NCBI RefSeq assembly: GCF_000159955.1
Contig: NZ_GG695972.1
Location: 76,535-106,588 of the forward strand
Direction: 5' to 3'
DNA: 30,054 nucleotides
From: Paenibacillus sp. oral taxon 786 str. D14
Lineage (GTDB): Bacteria > Bacillota > Bacilli > Paenibacillales > Paenibacillaceae
Positions 7,642 through 14,331 of this stretch are shown in pieces. The translations under genes and the position numbers were made by a program. The notes under the pieces are model-generated. The model searched no databases. It was not told the DNA's origin and was given only the letters and a program-made list of their open reading frames with translations. Every line of letters begins with the position of its first letter. Position 1 is the first letter of the stretch.

Positions 7642-8793
7642 TTAGCTGTTGCCCCCCGAGGTGATCGTATTGTCGCTGAAGTTTTCGATGCTGGTCTTCT
7701 TCTCGTAAAAATAAGTCGCGTTCTGCAATATCCCTTGCCGTGTATAAAAGGGACTATCCGGACCCAACGGCAGTTTCACCGTCTGGCCGGTACTTGCGGA
7801 TTGGTAAATCGCCGTAATCAGCTCCAGCGTTCTGCGGCCTTGAATGCCATCCACCAGCACGGGTGTCCCATGCTCAATCGCATTCAGCACGTCTTGAATT
7901 TGGCCGCGATGACCTTCATACCGAAGCTCAGGTTGCTCATCGTAAGCCTGCTGAATCTTCGCTTCCAGCTCTACGTCCGGCTCAGGGAATCCGTTTGGCT
8001 TGGAAACAGAAGCCGCTACTTTCCACGGTGCAGACACACGCGCGTGCTTCCCCTGGAAAATTAACTGCTGCTCCTGGCCGTGATGCACAACGGAGCTGGT
8101 GAGCTGGGCCAGCGCCCCGTTGTCGTAGCGGGCGATGGCGATCGAGATGTCCTCCACCTCGGCATTGTCATGGGAGGTGTTGCTCATCACTGCAGTGACC
8201 TCCGCCGGCATGCCGTTCATCCATTGAAAAATATCGATATGGTGCACCGCATGGTTCAGCGTGCAGCCGCCGCCTTCCTTCTCCCAGGTGCCTCGCCACC
8301 ACAGATCATAGTAACAGTGGCCTCTCCACCAATAAGAGTCGACTTGCGCGTGCACGATCGGCCCCATCAGCTTCGTGTCCAACACCTTCTTCAGCTTCAT
8401 CATAGGGGTCGTGAACCGGTTCTGGGCCACGACGGATAATATTTTTCCGCTCTGCTCCGCGGCTTCGTTCATCCGATCGCATTCCTCCAGCGAGGAGGCC
8501 ATCGGCTTCTCGACAATCACATGCTTGCCCGCGTTCAAAAAAGCGATCGCCGTCTCCGCGTGAGTATACGGCGGGGTGCACACGGAGACCAGGTCGATGT
8601 CGCTGCGCTGGAGCAATTCGGAATAGTTGGCATAGATGTCCGCATCCAACTGAAACTCCTCCGCCCTTTGCCGAGCTTTCTCCGGATAAATATCGCAGAT
8701 CGCCACGATCCGGCACCGCTCCGGGAATTGCAAATACGCTTGAATATGGGCCGGGGATATCGCACCGGCTCCGATCACTGCTACATGGATCAC
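7642..8793 (-). CDS. Gfo/Idh/MocA family oxidoreductase (first of pair)
   Basis: This 383-residue NAD(P)-dependent oxidoreductase has a canonical nucleotide-binding start, VAVIGAGAISPAHIQAY, and then ICDIYPEKARQRAEEF. The hallmark lysine motif is in HVIVEKPMASS. The C-terminal half has NHAVHHIDIFQWMNG, the usual position of the catalytic His in this family. The start is GTG 8793 with AAGGAGGG 7 nt upstream. It follows the second solute-binding protein gene by 76 bp containing a stem-loop, and precedes its paralog by 21 bp. Membership of a sugar-import operon suggests it acts on the imported sugar or a monosaccharide released from it. The exact reaction (for example 3-keto sugar formation or inositol-type oxidation) is not determinable from sequence. 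Confidence 0.88.
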   Translation of the reverse strand: MIHVAVIGAGAISPAHIQAYLQFPERCRIVAICDIYPEKARQRAEEFQLDADIYANYSELLQRSDIDLVSVCTPPYTHAETAIAFLNAGKHVIVEKPMASSLEECDRMNEAAEQSGKILSVVAQNRFTTPMMKLKKVLDTKLMGPIVHAQVDSYWWRGHCYYDLWWRGTWEKEGGGCTLNHAVHHIDIFQWMNGMPAEVTAVMSNTSHDNAEVEDISIAIARYDNGALAQLTSSVVHHGQEQQLIFQGKHARVSAPWKVAASVSKPNGFPEPDVELEAKIQQAYDEQPELRYEGHRGQIQDVLNAIEHGTPVLVDGIQGRRTLELITAIYQSASTGQTVKLPLGPDSPFYTRQGILQNATYFYEKKTSIENFSDNTITSGGNS

Positions 8794-8821
8794 TCGGGTT
8801 CCCTCCTTAGCTTGGATGTGA

Positions 8822-8859
8822 ATCGGGCCTCTCCGAAGAACAACTCCGAAAGGCCCGAT
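8822..8859 (-). other. intergenic stem-loop after the second binding-protein gene
   Basis: ATCGGGCCT (8822-8830) pairs with AGGCCCGAT (8851-8859), with a further inner 5-bp stem. On the minus strand it follows the lipoprotein stop codon by about 10 nt and lacks a T run. It is more likely an mRNA 3'-end stabiliser or partial attenuator that lowers the downstream oxidoreductases than a full terminator. Confidence 0.5.
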
Positions 8860-8869
8860 CCGTTATCTG

Positions 8870-10495
8870 TTACTTCTTGTAAAACTCGTCGTAAGCCGCC
8901 TGTTTCCCTTCCATGACAGCTTTGCCGCCCATGGCCATGTATTCCTCGACCTTCTGGTCATAGACCTTGTCGAATTGATCCGGTTTGGCCGTGACGATCT
9001 TCGCGAGCATTTCTTTTTCGAAATCCTCCAGAATTTTGGCATATTTGATCTCGGCATCCACCGCGATATCTACGCGAGGCAGGGTATACCCGTCATTCGT
9101 TCCGACTTGGATGCTCTTGACGGTGAAATCTTTGAAGTCGGGATCGAAGGCGTTGGCGGCAATGTTCTTGTTTGGATCCTCGGTGGAAATGTATTTGCCG
9201 TTCAGGATGATGCAGTAATCGTAATAGTTGTACAGCAGGTTCTGAGCTTCCGGCGTATTCAGCAGCACCGGCAGCCCGTCTTCGCTCATTTCGTACGAGA
9301 CGCCTTCCTCGCCGTTTTGCAGCACGAGAATGTTGCTCGGGTCAGCCATCCAGTTCAAATATTTCACAGCCGCCTCTGCGTTTTTGCTTGTTGCCGGAAC
9401 CATGATGTATGCGCCAATCGGGTCATACACCGGCTTTGGATGCTTCCCGTCCGGGGTAGAGAACGGATCGATCGCCTCCAGTACCGCGTCCGGATTGTTC
9501 GCTTTCAGGTTGGCATAGTACCCGTTATAGACCGGCTCATTCGTGTTCGGCGTGCCTGCCCCGGCAATGCTGTTCACAACCTGTTGGGCAAAAGCTTGGC
9601 TGAAGTCGTCGCTGAGCGCGAAGTCCGGATCGATCAGTCCTTCATTGTACATCTGGTTGAGCAGCCGGTAACCGTCCTTACTCCCCGGTTGCAGCCATCT
9701 CGGAACCGAGTACAGATCTCTATCCGTGATTTCATCCCATTTCCAGAAGGAATTGACCAACGGCATCATATGGAACACGTCGATGTAGCTGTAGGGGATG
9801 ACCTTGCCACCCGTCTTGCCGGGATCCTTCTCTTTAAAAGCACGCATGGCATTCACAAATTCCTCCGTCGTTTGCGGAAGCGGAAGGTTCAGTTGATCGA
9901 GCCAGTCCTTGCGAATGAAGGTCGTGCTTTGGGCTTGAATCACGCGCAGTGCCGGGATGACGTATTGCTTCCCGTCAAATACGCCGTAGGGCAGGGAAGG
10001 CTCCAGCACCTTCTTCAAATTGGGGCCGTATTGATCGATGAGCGGTCCCAGGTCGGTTAAGCCTCCGCTTTTTACATAGTTTTGCACGGTAGGCTTGCTG
10101 TACGTGAACACAATGTCCGGAGCAGAGCCTGAGGCCATCAGGACGTTCAGCTTATCGACCTCTTCGGCGCGCGGCACCGTCACGAATTCAACGTCGATGT
10201 TGTTCGGGTCGCCAAAGCTTTTCTGGATATACTGGGTCATGAAGTTATCCGTAATTGGCGGTTCCCCAGCCGGCGTATTGTTCCGGTCAAACAGCTCCAC
10301 CTTTAAGGTAATGCGTTCCCCCTTCGGTGCGGATTCCTTGGCATTGTTCGTAGCTGTGGTGTTCCCGCCGCTGTCCTTTCCGTTTCCGCTGGATGAGCTG
10401 TTGCTTCCTCCGCCGCCGCAGCCCGCCAAAGCGAAGCTTGCGGCCATGACCAGCGCCACTAAGGCGAACATCGAGGAGCGAAATGGTTTGCGCAT
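8870..10495 (-). CDS. sugar ABC transporter solute-binding lipoprotein (LipO-like), copy 2
   Basis: This 541-residue extracellular lipoprotein captures an oligosaccharide for the permeases encoded just upstream. Its lipoprotein signal has a positively charged start (MRKPFRSS), a hydrophobic core and the lipobox LAGC with Cys26. A Gly/Ser/Asn-rich tether to about residue 55 follows, then a type-2 binding-protein fold with FVTVPRAEEV and APDIVFTY. The length agrees with the large binding proteins that pair with LplB/YtcP permeases. GGGAGG lies 7 nt before ATG 10495. It is flanked by stem-loops on both sides of the gene. It is closely paralogous to the lipoprotein at 12682-14289: by hand count 62 of 94 residues are identical in the segment starting LKVELFDRNN. 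Confidence 0.92.
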   Translation of the reverse strand: MRKPFRSSMFALVALVMAASFALAGCGGGGSNSSSSGNGKDSGGNTTATNNAKESAPKGERITLKVELFDRNNTPAGEPPITDNFMTQYIQKSFGDPNNIDVEFVTVPRAEEVDKLNVLMASGSAPDIVFTYSKPTVQNYVKSGGLTDLGPLIDQYGPNLKKVLEPSLPYGVFDGKQYVIPALRVIQAQSTTFIRKDWLDQLNLPLPQTTEEFVNAMRAFKEKDPGKTGGKVIPYSYIDVFHMMPLVNSFWKWDEITDRDLYSVPRWLQPGSKDGYRLLNQMYNEGLIDPDFALSDDFSQAFAQQVVNSIAGAGTPNTNEPVYNGYYANLKANNPDAVLEAIDPFSTPDGKHPKPVYDPIGAYIMVPATSKNAEAAVKYLNWMADPSNILVLQNGEEGVSYEMSEDGLPVLLNTPEAQNLLYNYYDYCIILNGKYISTEDPNKNIAANAFDPDFKDFTVKSIQVGTNDGYTLPRVDIAVDAEIKYAKILEDFEKEMLAKIVTAKPDQFDKVYDQKVEEYMAMGGKAVMEGKQAAYDEFYKK

Positions 10496-10534
10496 GGTGT
10501 TGCCTCCCTTTTGATTTGGTTTAAATATAGTGAC

Positions 10535-10554
10535 CTTCGGTATCGAGACCGAAG
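10535..10554 (-). other. intergenic stem-loop before the second binding-protein gene
   Basis: CTTCGGT (10535-10541) and ACCGAAG (10548-10554) form a perfect 7-bp stem with a 6-nt loop in the 100-bp gap between the permease stop and the lipoprotein start. There is no T run. A 5' stem-loop could protect a processed lipoprotein message. A TATATT just downstream on the minus strand could be a weak -10, but no good -35 accompanies it. Confidence 0.4.
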
Positions 10555-10595
10555 AGCAGCTATCAACATCGGGCTGCTTCCCGCCAGGCTAGGGC

Positions 10596-11468
10596 CTATC
10601 CTTTAATGGCCCCCTGCAGCATGCCGGAAATGAAATATTTCTGCAGCCAGGGGTAGACCAGCAAAATCGGCACGGTAGCAAACATAATGCTGGCTGACTG
10701 AATGCCTTGGGGAATCGGCGTCGCGGCGTTAAAGCCTTCCTGCGCCGTGGCATCGTTCACCTGGCTGTTGATGACCATCTGATAAAGTTTGAGCTGGAGC
10801 GGGTACAAATTTTTATCGTTGATGTAAAACAAAGCGTCCTGAAACATGTTCCAACGGTCCACGGCCGAATAAAGCCCGATGGTCGCAAGGATCGGCAACT
10901 GAAGCGGCAGCACGACCTGGAGCAGAAAGCGGAAATGGCCGCAGCCATCCATCCAGGCTGAATCCTCCAGCTCATGAGGAACGCCGGAGAAGGAAGTTCT
11001 CATAATGATCAGCAGGAACGCATTAATCATCAGGGGCAAAATGAGCGACAGTGGCGAATTGAGCAGGCCCAGCTCTTTGATCAGCAAGTAATTGGGGATA
11101 ATCCCCGGGTTAAAAAACATCGTGACGATGATGAGCCCAAACATCACGTTCCGGCCTCTGAAGTTTCTGCGGCTTAACGCATACGCGGCCATAATGGTCA
11201 TCACCAAAGCGACCGCGGTATAGACGACGACCAGAATCACCGTCAGCAACAGGGACCGCATCATGGAGATGTCCCCGAATACGGCGGAATAGGAATGGAA
11301 GTTCCAGTCGACCGGCCACAGGAACACCTCCCCGGACATAATGGCCCGGTTGCCGCTGAAGGATAAGGCAAAGATATGGATCATCGGCACGACGCAAAAC
11401 AAGGCAAATAAACCGATGACCACGATGACGATCGTATCGATCACTTTATCAACCGGATTCCGGATCAC
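10596..11468 (-). CDS. carbohydrate ABC transporter permease (YtcP/LplC-like)
   Basis: This 290-residue inner-membrane permease of the CUT1 sugar ABC class forms the translocation pore with the LplB-like protein encoded before it. About six hydrophobic segments are visible, beginning with IDTIVIVVIGLFALFCVVP. The cytoplasmic ATPase-contact (EAA) loop is ELEDSAWMDGCGHF followed by LLQVVLPL. The C-terminus GMLQGAIKG is typical of the subfamily. The start is GTG 11468 with AAGGAGGG 7 nt upstream, only 17 bp after the preceding permease gene. No ATPase gene is nearby, so a shared MsmX-type ATPase encoded elsewhere is expected. Confidence 0.93.
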   Translation of the reverse strand: MIRNPVDKVIDTIVIVVIGLFALFCVVPMIHIFALSFSGNRAIMSGEVFLWPVDWNFHSYSAVFGDISMMRSLLLTVILVVVYTAVALVMTIMAAYALSRRNFRGRNVMFGLIIVTMFFNPGIIPNYLLIKELGLLNSPLSLILPLMINAFLLIIMRTSFSGVPHELEDSAWMDGCGHFRFLLQVVLPLQLPILATIGLYSAVDRWNMFQDALFYINDKNLYPLQLKLYQMVINSQVNDATAQEGFNAATPIPQGIQSASIMFATVPILLVYPWLQKYFISGMLQGAIKG

Positions 11469-11485
11469 GTGAGCTCCCTCCTTGG

Positions 11486-12433
11486 CTAGAAGATGCCTTG
11501 CTGGTTTACTTTTCGGGATATGAGTTCGGCCGTGAGCAGCAGAATCAGCCCGATGACCGATTGGAACAATCCCACGGCGGTTGCCAGCGCGAATTGCGCT
11601 GATTGAATGCCCACCGTGTACACATAGGTGCTGATCACCTGAGCGACATCCATGACGTAGCCGTTCTGCAGGGCATACGGCTGCTCGAAGCTGATATCCG
11701 CCATATGGCCGATTTGGATAATAAACAGCACCACGATCGTGGGCTTAATCCCGGGAAGCGTAATATGCCAGATTCGTCGCAGCCGACTGGCCCCATCTAC
11801 TTCAGCGGCTTCATACAGCTCTTTATTGATGCTTGTAAGCGCTGCCAAATAAAGGATCGTTCCCCAGCCCGCATAGTGCCAAACCCCGGCTCCTGTGTAG
11901 GTCAGAATCCAAAGCACCGTGTCCTCGAGGAACGGAATCGGCCGGCCGCCGAGGCTCTTGATCAACTCGTTGACACTGCCCGTATTGGTCGCGAGTAATT
12001 GAAGCACCATCCCGCCGACAATGACCCAAGAGATGAAGTGGGGTAGATACAGCAAGGTTTGGCTTACGCGTTTGTACCAATGGACCCGCAGCTCGTTCAG
12101 CATAATCGCCAGGATGATCGGAACCGGGAACGTCAGCAGAGAGAAGACGTTTAACATCAAGGTGTTGCGCAGCGCCTTATAGAACTGCGGCATCCCAAAG
12201 ATCTCGCGAAATACGTCCCATCCGACCCACTCGCTGGCCCAGATCCCCTGAAAAATGTTGTAGTCCTTGAAAGCAACTACGACGCCCGCCATTGGAATGT
12301 ACTTAAATACGATAAAGAACGTCATCGGCAAGAGCATCAGCAGATACAATGGCCATTGCCGCTTGAAGGCCGCCATGCTGTTCCGTCGTTTAACGGGGAG
12401 CGGGGCACGGGCCTGCCTGACTTCCGTTTGCAT
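11486..12433 (-). CDS. carbohydrate ABC transporter permease (LplB-like)
   Basis: This 315-residue membrane permease is the first cistron of the permease operon. Basic residues (VKRRNSMAAFKRQ) precede the first transmembrane helix WPLYLLMLLPMTFFIVF. The subfamily hallmark FKYIPMAGVVVAFKDYN and the FPVPIILAIMLNEL segment are present. The EAA loop is LYEAAEVDGASRLRRIWH followed by ITLPG. AAAGGAGG at 12440-12447 is 6 nt before ATG 12433. A longer in-frame reading to 12556 would place the RBS inside the gene and is rejected. It is the intact counterpart of the broken permease at 19470-19862. A terminator (12616-12659) isolates it from the upstream lipoprotein gene, so it needs its own promoter. 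Confidence 0.92.
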   Translation of the reverse strand: MQTEVRQARAPLPVKRRNSMAAFKRQWPLYLLMLLPMTFFIVFKYIPMAGVVVAFKDYNIFQGIWASEWVGWDVFREIFGMPQFYKALRNTLMLNVFSLLTFPVPIILAIMLNELRVHWYKRVSQTLLYLPHFISWVIVGGMVLQLLATNTGSVNELIKSLGGRPIPFLEDTVLWILTYTGAGVWHYAGWGTILYLAALTSINKELYEAAEVDGASRLRRIWHITLPGIKPTIVVLFIIQIGHMADISFEQPYALQNGYVMDVAQVISTYVYTVGIQSAQFALATAVGLFQSVIGLILLLTAELISRKVNQQGIF

Positions 12434-12479
12434 CGGCATCCTCCTTTCGGGTGGTAAGTTCATGGCTTGGTTGCTGCTT

Positions 12480-12508
12480 ACTATACAACAGGGGCGGATG
12501 GCAGGAAA
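12480..12508 (-). promoter_or_regulatory. weak candidate promoter of the permease operon
   Basis: On the minus strand TATAGT (12480-12485) is a fair -10, with TTTCCT (12503-12508) 17 nt upstream as a poor -35. It lies between the terminator at 12616-12659 and ATG 12433, where a promoter is needed. The poor -35 suits a promoter dependent on an activator such as the AraC-type regulator. Confidence 0.3.
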
Positions 12509-12615
12509 TTCTCCTTTTTTGGGGGCTTCTTCTCTTTTTCCTGCGGGGGTTTTCACCTTTTTTATATGACTATCCTTTGTTTATTCAGGGGGGGCGGAAG
12601 GAGGGTTAAGCGCCT

Positions 12616-12659
12616 AAAAAAATCATCCCAGAAAGGGATAACCCCTCTCTGGGATGATT
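12616..12659 (-). terminator. rho-independent terminator after the first binding-protein gene
   Basis: A perfect 12-bp stem (12621-12632 with 12648-12659) carries a further short inner pairing. On the minus strand it is followed by an unbroken T run of seven (plus-strand A at 12616-12622). It starts about 22 bp after the stop codon of the lipoprotein gene and precedes the permease operon. It therefore separates sensor plus binding protein from permeases plus second binding protein. Confidence 0.92.
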
Positions 12660-12681
12660 GGATTTCTAAAGTGGCAGCAGC

Positions 12682-14289
12682 TTATGGTGTTCCGCCGTTT
12701 TGCATTTGATACGCTCGATGCTTCTCCTCGCGAACTTGCTGTCCGCCCATGGCGAGATACTCTGCGACCTCCTCGTCGTAAACGGTATCAAAGGCTTGCG
12801 GAGACGCCGTAATGACCTTTACGAAAATTTCGTCGTTCTTCTCATTTAAAGCAGCGGCATACCGAATTTCGGAAGGCAAAATCGCATGAATGCGCGGGGT
12901 TTCGATCCCGTCATTCATTCCGTACTCCACGCTCTTGCGCGTAAACTCTTCAAAGCGTTTGTTGGTCGCATTCGCTTTTAGATTCAAGCGTTCGTCCTGG
13001 CTGCTGACATATTTTCCATTTAAAATGATGCAGTAGTCAAAAAAATTAAATAACAATCGATTTACATCCTCGTTCTCCAGGGTTACCGGCACACCGTCCT
13101 CCATCCGGTAGGTCACGCCCTCCACGCCGTTCTGCAGCGTGATAATGTTCTCCGGCTGCGCCATCCAATTCAAATATTTAATCGCTGCTTCGGCGTTTTT
13201 GCTCGTTTTCGGAACCATGATGTACATGCCCGTGTTTTCCAGGATCGGCTTCCACTTCTTGCCGCTGGCGCTTGTGAAGGGATCGATTGGCGTTAGGATG
13301 GCATCGGGGTCGTTCTTTAACAGTTCAGCCAGATATCCCATATAAACCGGCTCATTCGTATTGGGGGATGCGGCTCCAACCCGGCCGTTCACCAGATCCT
13401 TCTGAAATTGCTGGGCGAATCGGTCCAAATGAAAATCGGGATCAATCAGCCCCTCGTGATACAGGCGGTTCAGGAACCGGAACGCCTCCTTGTTCCCGGG
13501 CATCGTCCAACCCGGCTCGGCGTATAAGTCCTCCTCGGTGATCTGGTCCCAATCCCAGAACGAGTATTGCAGCGGGGCGGTATGGTAATAATCGATTTGA
13601 CCGTAAGGATAGATGACCTCTCCGGTCTTTTGCAACCGATTCTTTTTAAACATTTGGAGCGCCTGGTAAAACTCCTCCGTCGTCTCCGGCAGGGAGAGTC
13701 CGGCCTCCCGGAGCCAATCCTCCCGGATCAAGGTCGTCGTTCGGGCCGTCAACACCCGCCTTGCGGGAATTGCAAACTGTGTTCCTTGCCTCCGCCCATA
13801 ACTCAACACCTCTTCCCCGAGGAGCTCCTTCAACCTTGAACCGTATTGGTCCAACAGAGGCGACAAATCGGTTAATTTCCCTTGGGTGTAGAAATTGTAG
13901 ACGGTAGGCAGGTCATAGGTGAACACGATATCCGGCGCTTGATTTGCGGCCATTAACACCTGCAGCCTCCGGACTTCTTCCGCCCGGGGGACGGTGACAA
14001 ATTCGATCTTGATCCGCTCCGGATTTCCGAAATGCTCCTGAATGTACTGCGTCATCGTATTATCGGTAATTGTGGGGGCGCCGATCGGTTTGTTGCTTCG
14101 CTCAAACAGCTCAATGCGAAGCGTTGTCCAGCCGTCATGATTGGCAGTGAATCCGTCCGAATCAAAATTTGGGAGATGGCCGTCAGCCCAGCCCAACCGA
14201 TCCGTATCCCCAAATCCGCTGCAGCCTGTCAGGACGCACAGAATAGCGATGACCGCCAGCTTCGATAACCACGACCTCAAAAGGGGCAT
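12682..14289 (-). CDS. sugar ABC transporter solute-binding lipoprotein (LipO-like), copy 1
   Basis: This 535-residue lipoprotein has a short signal peptide and the lipobox LTGC with Cys23. It then follows the same type-2 binding fold as its paralog (ELFERSNKPIG, FVTVPRAEEV, APDIVFTY). It lacks the long Gly/Asn linker of copy 2. AAGGAGAG lies 5 nt before ATG 14289. The membrane regulator gene ends only 42 bp upstream, so the two probably form one transcript, closed by the terminator at 12616-12659. Linkage to a sensor-regulator rather than to the permeases raises the possibility that this copy mainly presents ligand to the sensor, or has a different ligand range. That role is inference; binding-protein family membership is clear. 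Confidence 0.9.
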   Translation of the reverse strand: MPLLRSWLSKLAVIAILCVLTGCSGFGDTDRLGWADGHLPNFDSDGFTANHDGWTTLRIELFERSNKPIGAPTITDNTMTQYIQEHFGNPERIKIEFVTVPRAEEVRRLQVLMAANQAPDIVFTYDLPTVYNFYTQGKLTDLSPLLDQYGSRLKELLGEEVLSYGRRQGTQFAIPARRVLTARTTTLIREDWLREAGLSLPETTEEFYQALQMFKKNRLQKTGEVIYPYGQIDYYHTAPLQYSFWDWDQITEEDLYAEPGWTMPGNKEAFRFLNRLYHEGLIDPDFHLDRFAQQFQKDLVNGRVGAASPNTNEPVYMGYLAELLKNDPDAILTPIDPFTSASGKKWKPILENTGMYIMVPKTSKNAEAAIKYLNWMAQPENIITLQNGVEGVTYRMEDGVPVTLENEDVNRLLFNFFDYCIILNGKYVSSQDERLNLKANATNKRFEEFTRKSVEYGMNDGIETPRIHAILPSEIRYAAALNEKNDEIFVKVITASPQAFDTVYDEEVAEYLAMGGQQVREEKHRAYQMQNGGTP

Positions 14290-14331
14290 GCGAACTCTCC
14301 TTCCTCGTTGGGAACACAGATTATAGATCTT

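Noticed and set aside
6538..8793. GH109 alpha-N-acetylgalactosaminidase for the Gfo/Idh/MocA proteins
   Set aside because: The fold is shared, but both proteins are shorter than typical GH109 enzymes and lack a Tat signal; no specific signature was seen.
8975..10060. 361-codon plus-strand open frame
   Set aside because: It lies entirely opposite a well-supported binding-protein gene and has no domain pattern.
11486..12556. Permease start at 12556
   Set aside because: It would add 41 residues including the RBS and promoter region. AAAGGAGG with 6-nt spacing supports ATG 12433.
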